Position numbers and translations under genes: made by a program. 64,000 nt of DNA from assembly GCA_903813345.2 (NCBI GenBank), contig CAIIXF020000005.1, positions 40,463,394 to 40,527,393 of the forward strand, given 5' to 3'. The notes beneath the pieces are model-generated. The model was not told the origin of the DNA and made no database searches. It saw only the letters and a program-made list of their open reading frames with translations. The stretch comes from Owenia fusiformis. Taxonomy: Eukaryota; Annelida; Polychaeta; Sabellida; Oweniidae. This document shows positions 45,801-53,791 of the stretch, in pieces (position 1 is the stretch's first letter; every line of letters begins with the position of its first letter).

Positions 45801-48466
45801 GAACGAAGTTCGAGGGGGATAAAGAAAAGCCGTCCGTCCGTTCGTCCGTCTGTTCGTGTGTCCGGGAAATAACTCAAAACCGGTTGATGGATTTCATTCA
45901 AATTTTATAGGCTTATGCCTTATGGGTGTAGGACCTCTGCTCGAGAAGGAATTTTCAATATGGCCACTAAATTAAAAATGGCAGCCTTGCTGAAGAAGAC
46001 ATTTCCAAGATGGCCGCCATATTTCAAAATGGCAGCCATTTTTCGTAAAAAAACATTATCTTTGATAACTCAAATACTATTGAATGGATTTGGATCAAAT
46101 TTTATATGCTGCTGCCTGGGTACAAAGGAGCCTTGCTCAAGAAGACATTTTCAAGATGGCCACCATATTTCAAAATGGCGTAAAAAAAATGTTATCTTTG
46201 ATAACTGGTATACCATTGAATGGATTTGTTTCAAATTTTACATGCTGATGCCTAGGGACATAGGAGCGCTGTTCAGGAAGGGATTTTCAAGATGGCAGCT
46301 AAATTTCAAAATGGCCGACATTTTTCATAAAAGAATGTAACCTTTGATAACTCAAATACCAGTTGATGGATTTGGTTCAAATTTTATATGCTGATGCCTA
46401 GAGACAAAGAGGTTGTGCTCAAGAAGACATTTTCAAGATGAAAAGAAGAAATCTAAAGATGACAGTTGAATTTCAAAATGGCAACCATGTTTCATAAAAA
46501 CACAATCTTTGATAACTCAAATACCAGTGGATGGATTTGGGTCAAATTTTATATGGCCGCTATTTATCAAAACATGTTTTGTTCGGTGGGATTTGCTACT
46601 CCGTGGAGTTGCTGTTTTTCTAGTTACATTAGCATCATCAGTGGTTGGATTTTGGTAAGTACATGAATGAAAAAGTGTATGTATAGACCAACTCTAAGAC
46701 ATGATTTGATGTGATTAAGGTGCATTTTCTTTAAAAAATTTGACCTTTTTGACCTGCCATCTGTCAAAATCCATCTGTCAAAATCAGAATGACATTTTTT
46801 GACATTTTCTATAGATGGCGTCTTCAACAGGTGAGATCTTTTGATTTTCGTGGGGAGTTTTGATTCAAACTTTTTTGACTGACAGAGGACATACTGGGGT
46901 ATGATGGAATGATAGCAAAACATGTCCACAAATCTTAGTTTTCTCTGGAAGACCGATCATTTGTATGGGAATACGCATGTTATAACAATTGGTTGGGTTA
47001 ACCCTATGTCACTTTGGCTAGAAGGTGGCCATTTTCAAAATGGCCACTAGTTTTATGTGTATTATTTTAGTTTTTTTTACTATAACTCAAAAGCTAATGG
47101 AGCAATTTTGTTCATATTTGATATGTGAATACTCATAAGCATGGCACACTGTCTAATGGCACTTTGGCTAGTAGGTGCCTATTTCTCAAAATAGCTGCCA
47201 TTTAATGTACATGTATGGTATGTGTGTGCGATTTGGTTGAAATTTTATGACAATTTGCTATCATACATGTGTATTCATTTGTTTATTTATTGTATCTTTC
47301 AGAGATTACCCAGCAAGTAAATGCTATAAAGCATTTTAAAGATTTGCCAAAGTCTGTAAGAGATGGCGTTATTTTACGATGTGAAGTTGCTGGTAAACCA
47401 TGGAAATCCTTATTCAGAAGGTTGGTCTAACATCACTTTGAGTTTTCACAATTTTCAAGTGTTAACTTTTTAGAGTGTTATGTTATATTATGTTACAGTC
47501 TTGTTATGCCACAGATTTTGATATTAATTTGTATATAAATAGTGTATGAGGTTTTATTTAATAATCTTTACCCTCCAAAGTACAAGCACTTTAGCTGAAA
47601 GAAAATACCAATGCACCACAGTACTCTAGATAAATTGCAACAAATACTTTCAATGATTTAATTTCTATGTCACAAGTGGTGACATATTGTTGTGACATAT
47701 TGTTGTCTCCAACTTTTTTGTGGATGGCAGTTGGTCTTCAGCGTTCAGTTCAGAGTTTGGTGATAGGTACCAGTAACAAATGGCATGCTGCCTGTAACAA
47801 ATGGCAGGTGGTGACATTTTGCATGTTAAGGCCTTGTACTATGAATGTGATATGAACTTGTTGAACCTAATGTTAAACTCTTCCTCTCAAGTACATATAT
47901 ATATTGAATATATCTCTCAATTATGTAGATAGAATATTTAGTATTTGAATCAATGATTTGATTTTAAAGCATCTACGACTTAGTGAAATCATCTTGTTTA
48001 TTTAGATACATGTACTGTATATATGTCTGTACGTATGCTCTTGCAATCTGAAAATTGTTGTTTGTCTTAACTTACCAAATAGAAAAATCAATTTCACACA
48101 CTGAACACTTTATTTACACAAAAAAAAACATTTGAGAAGAGTCCACAAATAAATGGAGAAAGCTGTTCCAAAAGTAGTGTTACATGTTACCCTGTATTAT
48201 ATTCCTATTGTAGGCTTGGGTTTGAGGACGAAATGCTAAGTTATTATGAAGGAAGGCAGGATCCATTTAAGGAGGGAATGGATGAACTAGCTACCCAAGG
48301 GAATGATGATATCACAGCTATTATGGAGGCAATGTTGTTGACAGTCGTACCTGAAAGCCTGGAAGATGGTTGTATTAAGGCCCTGGAATACCTCATTGAG
48401 TCCATTGATGGGGAAGATGTTGATGTGAATACCAATTCACAAGGGGATAATCTCCCACTTATATAA
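30830..48466 (+). CDS. Type I receptor: TNFR-type cysteine-rich module, two CCP/sushi domains, TM helix, death-domain-like C-terminus; complete, 10 coding exons
   Basis: Coding exons: 30830-30892, 31742-31840, 32393-32537, 33110-33289, 35793-35972, 40099-40182, 45077-45142, 45446-45595, 47303-47420, 48214-48466. Phases agree throughout; 1338 nt give 445 residues. All introns are GT-AG except intron 4, which starts GC. Residues 1-21 form a signal peptide (hydrophobic core FCVSVVTVLAI); 22-50 are a Ser/Thr/Gln linker; 55-102 are a Cys-rich module with YYD and CRPCSRCC, similar in spacing to TACI/BCMA-type TNFR modules. CCP domains occupy about 103-162 and 163-222, each with four Cys and a Trp before the last. 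A TM helix lies at about 227-248, then a Lys-rich stretch (251-273). Residues about 325-415 resemble a death domain (GKPWKSLFRRLGFEDEM). Sequons NRT, NVT, NIT and NMT lie in the ectodomain. A role in cell-surface recognition and death or NF-kB-type signalling is inferred from the domains only. Confidence 0.85.
31000..31350 (+). repeat. Solo fragment of the H1 internal tandem array
   Basis: About two and a half units with the phrases ataactcaaaaagaagtag, ttcatatttgatatgtgaa and tggcacactgtct match the interior of the H1 elements, but neither H1 terminus is present. It lies in intron 1 of the receptor gene. Confidence 0.7.
32393..32537 (+). CDS. Receptor exon 3: TNFR-like cysteine-rich module
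   Basis: The exon encodes 48 residues with nine Cys. The order is C-x4-YYD-x5-C-x2-C-x2-CC-x8-C-x3-C-x6-C-x5-C. C-x4-(Y/F)(Y/F)D-x5-C-x2-C followed by C-x3-C is the pattern of the short BCMA/TACI-type modules and of A1-type TNFR modules. One more Cys (TKC) lies just before it in exon 2. The family link is by pattern; a profile search would be needed for certainty. Confidence 0.7.
33110..33289 (+). CDS. Receptor exon 4: CCP/sushi domain 1
   Basis: The 180-nt exon runs from HCGPPP to PPSCLK, with the conserved Cys at its ends, KYYCPPGYM and SQCVEPGNWY inside, and the Trp between the third and fourth Cys. It is a symmetrical phase 1-1 exon, as usual for CCP modules. Its donor is AAAG|GCAAGT, a GC-AG type; using it keeps the frame into exon 5. 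Confidence 0.9.
33290..33917. other. Receptor intron sequence, nothing recognised
   Basis: There is a possible weak hairpin start near 33335 (ggctcgtgctgaggcaagagcc-like) but no matching terminus. No coding exon was found. Confidence 0.4.
33918..35095 (+). mobile_element. Helitron2-like element, family H1, copy 2
   Basis: It begins A|TCCCATCGAACGAAGTTCG followed by (CCGT)n/(CTGT)n. The inverted partner GTTCGATGGGAT lies 30 nt from the 3' end, then a hairpin (ACGCTTTGGCGT) and CTGG|T. The interior is a tandem array of about 135 bp per unit, containing gtagtggagcgattttgtt and aaaatggccaccatttt. It lies in receptor intron 4, in sense with the gene. Confidence 0.8.
35096..35792. other. Receptor intron sequence, nothing recognised
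   Basis: AT-rich sequence with no exon, no clear repeat terminus and no RNA gene. Confidence 0.4.
35793..35972 (+). CDS. Receptor exon 5: CCP/sushi domain 2
   Basis: Again 180 nt and phase 1-1. The module runs from HCEQPPRVDY to LPSCDL with FSCADFHKL and IYCGPTGEW inside, giving four Cys and the conserved Trp. The equal length of the two CCP exons suggests origin by exon duplication. Confidence 0.9.
36126..37182. mobile_element. Mariner-like element, 1057 bp, decayed
   Basis: The ends CGAGGGTTGTCCCAGAAGTA and the complement of CGAGGGTTGTCCCAAAAGTA are inverted repeats and TA flanks both sides (36124-36125, 37183-37184). The CGAGGGT...AGAAGTAA terminus is typical of mariner elements. I could not find transposase motifs in any frame, so the interior is degenerate or non-autonomous. 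It lies in receptor intron 5. Confidence 0.8.
37274..38350 (+). mobile_element. Helitron2-like element, family H3 (disrupted)
   Basis: The start shows a hairpin TTTTACC-taaaaa-GGTAAAA followed by ATATTGTCGTC, the same downstream motif as family H2, then a run of about 19 G. The interior repeats gattccaggaaaaccactt and agttctagagctgattaa with tggccatctt phrases. It is interrupted at about 37530-38090 by unrelated sequence. The 3' end is not resolved. It lies in receptor intron 5. Confidence 0.55.
38405..39386 (+). mobile_element. Helitron2-like element, family H1, copy 3
   Basis: It begins A|TCCCATCGAACGAAGTTCG; the inverted partner near the 3' end is GTTTGATGGGAT (one mismatch), followed by the hairpin region gctacgctttggca and CTAG|T. 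The interior array has about five units of the same 135-bp repeat as copy 2. It lies in receptor intron 5, in sense with the gene. Confidence 0.8.
40099..40182 (+). CDS. Receptor exon 6: transmembrane helix
   Basis: The 84-nt exon encodes EVWKVVAVCVGILAMIA and then LGLVTLYCILK. About 22 uncharged residues followed by Lys define one membrane-spanning helix with the basic side inside. Confidence 0.9.
40217..42268 (+). mobile_element. Helitron2-like element, family H2, copy 2
   Basis: It starts A|TCGCACTTTGAAAAAGTGC, a hairpin, followed by TATATTGTCGTCGTC and a (GGGC)n microsatellite. The inverted partner TTCAAAGTGCGAT lies about 30 nt inside the 3' end, which terminates CTTG|T. The interior has about three units of 605 bp with the phrases ggcggccattttgaatttt and aggtcagcttaattac. 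The match to 12845-14262 is inverted in the window but in the same sense relative to each host gene. It lies in receptor intron 6. Confidence 0.8.
42272..42745 (+). mobile_element. Helitron2-like fragment (family H6) with 130-bp array
   Basis: The opening ATCACACCATTGGTGGGATA has a short hairpin (CACC-ATT-GGTG) and then ATATAGTCATCATG, comparable to the ATATTGTCGTC of the other families. Three to four units with ttctggcggccattttga and aggaaaaccac follow; the same unit fills family H3. No 3' terminus was identified. Confidence 0.5.
43290..44556. mobile_element. TIR transposon with repeated GCGCAGTTTG subterminal motifs
   Basis: The ends are inverted repeats of at least 50 bp with the core GCCCATGTCAAGC(A/T)GCGTG; they extend outward to ATAATCACGATG on the left and its near complement on the right. 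About nine copies of the motif AAACTGCGCGCCTA (with small changes) occur in both orientations, clustered at both ends and also inside. A 91-residue frame at 43579-43854 has no recognisable domain. The superfamily is undetermined. It lies in receptor intron 6. Confidence 0.75.
44557..45076. other. Receptor intron sequence, nothing recognised
   Basis: AT-rich sequence leading into the polypyrimidine tract of exon 7. No repeat boundary or exon was seen. Confidence 0.4.
45077..45595 (+). CDS. Receptor exons 7 and 8: cytoplasmic linker
   Basis: Exon 7 (45077-45142) encodes a Lys-rich segment, KKREKKQRKLVEG. Exon 8 (45446-45595) uses the acceptor gtgtag just before GTCCTCC, since the alternative four bases upstream breaks the phase. 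It encodes SPPCCSEKEKNFYLKSY and then NPTKDYERLVTKFWSD. No known motif was recognised in either. Confidence 0.75.
45794..46623 (+). mobile_element. Helitron2-like element, family H1, copy 4
   Basis: It begins A|TCCCACCGAACGAAGTTCG followed by (CCGT)n. Near the 3' end are the partner GTTCGGTGGGAT, the hairpin ACTCCGTGGAGT and CTAG|T. The interior array unit (about 180 bp) contains tcaagatggcc and ttgataactcaaatacca and differs from the unit of copies 2 and 3. It lies in receptor intron 8, in sense with the gene. Confidence 0.8.
46985..47260 (+). repeat. Solo fragment of the H1 internal array
   Basis: About two units carrying actataactcaaaagctaat, ttcatatttgatatgtgaa and tggcacactgtct. No terminus was found. 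It lies in receptor intron 8. Confidence 0.65.
47303..48466 (+). CDS. Receptor exons 9 and 10: death-domain-like region
   Basis: Exon 9 (47303-47420) and exon 10 (48214-48466) encode an acidic, helical segment. The stretch GKPWKSLFRRLGF matches the W-x2-L-x3-LG pattern of helix 2 in death domains, followed by SYYEG and a run of amphipathic helices ending KALEYLIES. The fold family is plausible but diverged; DED or CARD are less likely alternatives. The stop is at 48464-48466. Confidence 0.6.
47667..47836 (+). mobile_element. Short Helitron2-like element, family H4
   Basis: The hairpin ATGTCAC-aa-GTGGTGACAT is followed by ATTGTTGTGACATATTGTTG, then gtaacaaatggcaggtgg, and the inverted partner GGTGGTGACA. 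The 3' end is CCTTG|T. At about 170 bp it has no internal array and is the most compact member. It lies in receptor intron 9. Confidence 0.65.
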
Positions 48467-48479
48467 AACCCAAGAGTAG

Positions 48480-48485
48480 AATAAA
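48480..48485 (+). terminator. Polyadenylation signal AATAAA of the receptor gene
   Basis: AATAAA lies only 13 bases after the stop codon, followed by AT-rich sequence. This implies a very short 3' untranslated region if it is used. Confidence 0.6.
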
Positions 48486-48576
48486 GCATCTTTATGTATG
48501 GGAATATGTTAACTATGCACTTGCCACTTTGCTAGAAGGGAAAATGACACATATATTGAAGATATGAAGATCTTAA

Positions 48577-49174
48577 AGGAATATTCCTTGCCAGACCCTT
48601 TCTCTCTTGATATGGTAGCTATAATCATATATATAGTTTCCATATTTAGCAAAACATGGGAAATGTTTTAATATGGTCAATATTGATCATTTAAAAATCT
48701 AGTGCTTATTTCCAGTGAGCTGCCATCTTTTAGGATTTCTTGCAGGAAGTGATGTCATCAACTCTCAACTTCTATAACCTTGCTCATAACAGTATAGGAA
48801 AGTAGCACAAAATCACTTCTAGACAAGTGATCATTACTTTCTGTGCAAAAATATTTTCAGGGCTTGTCAATTTAGAATAAAAGAGATTTTCAGGAGGATT
48901 AAATAAGATACAAAGTTGAAAAAGAATATTTAGCTGGTTTTGTAATTCTTAATAGCTCCTCACCTAATGCTATATGCAAAGTTGAGAGTCGATGACATCA
49001 CTTCCCGTGTGAAATTTTAAAAGATGGCAGCTTACTGGAATTGAGCATCACATTTCTAAGTGATCAAATTTGACCATATCAAAACATTTTTGCGTGTTTT
49101 GCTAAACATGGCAAGCATATATATGGTTATAGCTACCATATGAGGAGAGAGATGGTTTGGCAAGGAATATTCCT
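48577..49174. mobile_element. Palindromic MITE bounded by TTAA
   Basis: Left and right halves are inverted copies over about 200 bp, starting AGGAATATTCCTTGCCA and ending with its complement, flanked by TTAA on both sides (48573-48576, 49175-49178). TTAA target sites are characteristic of piggyBac-group elements. No transposase is present. It sits just downstream of the receptor gene. Confidence 0.75.
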
Positions 49175-49178
49175 TTAA

Positions 49179-50483
49179 CAGAGTTCATCCATGGAATTTA
49201 TTAATCCGTATAATTGGGCCCCTCACAGAATGGCAAGGCTAGTATTATTGCAAAATACTTACCCCTCAAAATTTTGACATTGGGAGATGTAAAAATTTGT
49301 ATTCAGAATTAGTATTCATCCAATGATGAAAACTCATTTAGTGTCGCTTGTGTTGTGTTGAAATCCCCAAATTTAATAGTTCAAAATGTGGTATCTTTAA
49401 GACTTTCGAACTAAACTGGAATATTCCAGATCGAAAATTGGAAGATATAGATGGATACAAAGGTGGCAATAGCAATTTGGTCAGGGTAGTATATACCATT
49501 TCTCTACCAGGACAAGCTGAGAAAAGTAACTTAATATTTTCAAATAAATGAATGTTAAACTCTATGTTTAACATTCATTGTGAAACATTCATTTAACAAT
49601 GTTAAACATGATTTTTTTTCAATTGTGGCATAGTGATATGCAGTCTCTTTGATGCCAATATTCTTCATGAATTGTGATACAAATTGATATTTTTGTACTC
49701 TCTGAAGAAGGATAAGATATTGAAGTTAAATAATATGTGTGATTGAGTTGGTTTTTCAGACATTACAATTTTCAATATTTTCTAAGTCAATATCCGGACT
49801 AATTCCCGGACTCATCCTTTACAAATGAACAAGATCATTTTGTATGTATATTTTATTTTGGTTTTCCAGTTCATTTCCAAAATATATTGTTGGAGCTTTT
49901 ATAATATACTGTAGGTGTCATGTAAACAAAGTGATTTACAGGTGAATCTGTGAGACTGATCTCAATGACAATGTCTAATTGATGATGACATTTAATCAAC
50001 AGTTTTGCTTAAAGCTGTGCATGTATATAGCACTTCAGTACAATTTATATAATGATTTACAAAATGTGATAAGAATTCCCAATATAAAAAATATAGATTT
50101 ACGCTTTCATAATTGTAATGGACAGCTATTTTTGCTCACATGGTGGAATATAGAGAGTAACTTCCTTGCTCTTCATACCCTTCCATCCCTCTTTCCATAT
50201 GTCTGTCCAAATATCCATCCATCTGAACTATTAATCATAACCATTTTCTATGCTGTTAGTTGACTGACACCTTTGGTCTAGGCTCTTACTTTTGTATTGA
50301 TTTGGAGAATCTGCGTTTTTCACCAAAATATCAGATTTCTTACAATTTATGCATCATTGATAGCTTCCACTTCAGCTTGACATCTGTGATATCCAGTTTC
50401 TACCTCATGATTGTGGTCACTTTTTCTTTTTGTTAACAATAGATAAGGTCATAAAATTTTCCCTCGACATCTTTCAACTTATT
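49179..50483. other. Intergenic, no gene recognised
   Basis: Two overlapping open frames at 49338-49574 have no recognised domain. A small palindrome built on tgttaaa and tttaacattcatt lies at about 49550-49610. Otherwise this is AT-rich sequence. Confidence 0.4.
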
Positions 50484-50977
50484 ATGTCACCACCAAAAAG
50501 TGGTGACATATTGTTATGGTCTCCATTTTTTTTACGGCGGTTGGTGTTTGGCGGTCTGTAACAAATTCTTACAACTTCCAAAAACTTAACAATACTGTTG
50601 AGACTGCGACCTCAATTTTTTTCAAAATCAACTACTAGTTTTCAGAAGTTCAAATCTGACTTTATATTTAAAATTTGATCTTCAGTGACCTTTTCAAGGT
50701 AAAAAAGGTAAAAAAGGTCTTTTTGCTTTAAATTGACCAATTTTTTTTCAAAATTATCCACAAGTTCTCAGAAGTTCACATCTGACTTAAGATTTGAGAT
50801 TTCACCTTCAATGACCTTCTCAGGGTAAAAAAGGTCTTTTTTCAACTTGGTTCAAATTGACCAATTTCTTTTTTCAATATCATCTACAAGTTCTTAGAAA
50901 TTCAAAAACCGAATTCAGACTGAACTAATAATATTGTGAGCAACTAGGTGGTGGCATTTTGTCATGTTAATGCCTTG
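50484..50977 (+). mobile_element. Helitron2-like element, family H4
   Basis: It starts A|TGTCACCACCaaaaaGTGGTGACA (a hairpin), followed by TATTGTTATGGTCTCC. The inverted partner GGTGGTGGCA lies close to the 3' end, which terminates CCTTG|T. Inside are two to three repeats of caagttctcagaagttcaa with aaaaaaggtctttt. Confidence 0.7.
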
Positions 50978-51082
50978 TTATTTAATACATTCGATTGTTA
51001 AAACAGCTGCTTCTTATTTCATGGAAAAATTACAAGAGAGATAAATGGTCAAAATGTGGCTGTTTAATTGACGTAAATCACG

Positions 51083-51116
51083 CCACCATGTGAGCCCAGT
51101 ACTCATAGTACTATTA
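51083..51116 (+). mobile_element. Isolated 3' end of a family H5 element
   Basis: ACCATGTGAGC followed by the hairpin AGTACTCATAGTACT matches the 3' end of the H5 element at 57666-60055 (there AGTACCCATGGTACT). The two stems differ by paired changes that keep them complementary. Confidence 0.6.
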
Positions 51117-51640
51117 ATCGATCACTATATCAGATATTTTTATTTGAATGTTTATTTTGCATAATATATATTTGCATAATATTGGTTGTGATGGTTGTAA
51201 TTTGTTTCATTTAGATATTTTTTAAGTGTTTTGTACTTTATACACTATGCACAAATATTTTAATTGTGTTGATATGACATGTGTTAGATGATAGTGATAA
51301 AATACATTCCTTTAAAATAACATGCCATCTTGTACATACTACATTGTATTATGATAGCGTAGTGTAGTTCAGTAGATTTATTTTTTGTGCAGAGTAATAT
51401 AGTGCATGATTTAGAGTCAATAAAGACATACAGTGTAGGTATGCATATATCTGTATATTTTAAAATGGAGATAAAGTTTTTAATTAGAAGCATGTGTCAC
51501 ATGATTTTGAGTGCAGTAGTTTTTTATATCTAATATATACATGTTTGTATCATGTAAAACTGCAACATCATTGTTATTTTTATTGTTAACATTCATAGTC
51601 TATTTTCCCATTTAATGGTCATGTTTTTGCATGTAAAAAA

Positions 51641-51820
51641 TTTATAGAATACTAAGACATGACTTGCAAGCTGCAGTAAGTCTGCATGTAAACACAATGC
51701 TTTATAGAATACTAAGACATGACTTGCAAGCTGCAGTAAGTCTGCATGTAAACACAATGCTTTATAGAATACTAAGACATGACTTGCAAGCTGCAGTAAG
51801 TCTGCATGTAAACACAATGC
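51641..51820. repeat. Minisatellite, three identical 60-bp units
   Basis: The unit beginning tttatagaatactaagacat is repeated three times with no differences visible. The open frame across it on the minus strand repeats the same 20 residues and is an effect of the 60-bp period. Confidence 0.95.
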
Positions 51821-52395
51821 TTTGGTAAATGTTCAATAAATCAGATTTAACAAGTAAAGAATTATTAAACATCATATAACTTTGAACAAACTTGACAATA
51901 GTTATAATGAAGACTTTTGACATCTGTATATATGACCTAAGGGAGAGGATGCTTCCACTGATTAGAGTATAATTTAGGTCATGATCTATAGTGTTACCTT
52001 TACGTTATCATGAAGGTTTTTAATTAGCAATTGTTACATCACCACATAAAAGTGTTACTTTGCAGTACATAATATCATGCTATGATTATGAAATATCAAG
52101 TTTTGATGAACATAATCATATAAACTGTTATGAAATAGCCTGTAAAATACAGTTGTTGTTAAATATTTTAAACTCAGTTTTTGCTGCCACTAAAAAATGT
52201 AACGAATAAAAAAAATGCTTGTTGTAATATTGCTCACTCCAACAAAACTTATTAATGTTGCTTTTATTGAGAAGCATAAATTATTTTTCAAGTTATGAAA
52301 TGTCACAGTATGCAAAAGAAATAGTTAAGTGCTTTGATAGATATATTTGTCTAACGTTACACAATTAAATGGAAAACAATATATTTTATATTATT

Positions 52396-52930
52396 ATGTA
52401 ATCACCATATCGTTATAGTCTCCACAACTTTTTGTGGATGGTGTTATGAGGTCAGTGTCTGTAACAAATTCCAGTAACTTTAACAGTTTAGACTGACCTC
52501 AAATTTTTACTGTGGACATATATAAACATGTTATGAATGTCAACACATTTCTGCCAATATTTTTTACCATGGCAACAATGAGTGGACTTGTAACATTTTG
52601 TAACCATGTGCAATAATTTAAGAAGTACTATTCACATGGACTTGAAGACATGTTATGACTTTTAACATATTTTTGGCAGTTTCAGTTACCATGACAATGC
52701 ATATGTTACCATGGAAACATTATTTGTCATACTGTAACTTCAGAATCAATAGTCACATTGGTTTAAAAAGCTACAATGGCAACAAAAAGTGGACTCGTTT
52801 TATATTATAATCATTTTTATGTCACCACCACGAGAGTCTGTAACAAATGGCAGGTGGTGAGATTTTGTTAGCCATTTGCAATAACTTACAAGTTGGTGAG
52901 ATTTTGTCATGTTAATTGTTAATGATTTGT
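52396..52930 (+). mobile_element. Degenerate Helitron2-like element, family H4
   Basis: The opening ATGTAATCACCATATCGTTA and tagtctccacaactttttg match the H4 start, with the hairpin lost. Inside are gtaacaaatggcaggtgg and catggcaacaatgag phrases. The 3' end reads gatttgtt instead of gccttgtt. Confidence 0.5.
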
Positions 52931-53723
52931 TCATGTTTGACAAATAAAAAGAATTTACATGGCACATAAAAATGTTATTGTTGTTGTTGTTAGGTAGAAT
53001 GATTCATTGTTTATTTGTTTATCTAGGCCTATTATATAATGGTTGGATCTTCAACTTTTATTCATTAGGGTAGGGTGGTCACTGGTCAATATGAACTACA
53101 ATTTATGATATCTTGGAACAGTATCAATATGATGGCCTCAATATTTCATCCACACAAATATTTGAATTTCATCAAGAGGTTGAAATCTTAAGAGAAGCAT
53201 ACATTTACTTTGTGACAGTACATGTACCTTGGCCCACCACTTATGCCATCACTGATTTTTATTTTATCTAGAAAGTAATTCACAATGAATGAAACGAGAC
53301 TTTATTTGACATGTTAGATTAAAAAAACTGGTCTGCAATGTTTTGATGACACCACTAAAAGAAATTGATTATGTTTGGATCACATGAAACATTTGAGGCA
53401 GTATATACTACAGAAATATAAAGAGGTTATGTGGCAATCTGATGGCAAAACTTCTACTTTGGCTGAAGTAAGCAAACCAAAACTATATTTTATTACAAAT
53501 GGATTTTATTTGGCACATCACATATACATATTTTGCATAACCATTCATCAATAAATTACCACATAATGTCAAATATATATTATTGAGACATCACTGAGTA
53601 ATTGTTCTGAAAACATGCAGTGTGTTTAAATGAGAAAAAAAACATTTCCCACACTATTTTGATTTTTGAGAATCCAGTCTTCAGTTTTGATACAAACTAA
53701 AAGATGAGTTATTGATTTCAGAA
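52931..53723. other. Intergenic between the convergent receptor and HEAT genes
   Basis: No exon or clear repeat was recognised. The right end contains the presumed 3' untranslated region of the HEAT-repeat gene. Confidence 0.4.
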
Positions 53724-53729
53724 TTTATT
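53724..53729 (-). terminator. Polyadenylation signal AATAAA of the HEAT-repeat gene
   Basis: On the minus strand AATAAA lies about 60 bases after the stop codon at 53792, an ordinary distance for a short 3' untranslated region. Confidence 0.5.
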
Positions 53730-53791
53730 AAAAGATTTAAATGCATTACTGGGTATTTTGATTTTCCAGATAGAATACATGCTTATCTAAA

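Noticed and set aside
49338-49574. Short gene downstream of the receptor
   Set aside because: Overlapping frames on both strands, with no domain, splice site or start context.
51593-51817. Repeated 20-residue peptide on the minus strand
   Set aside because: It is only the translation of a 60-bp minisatellite.
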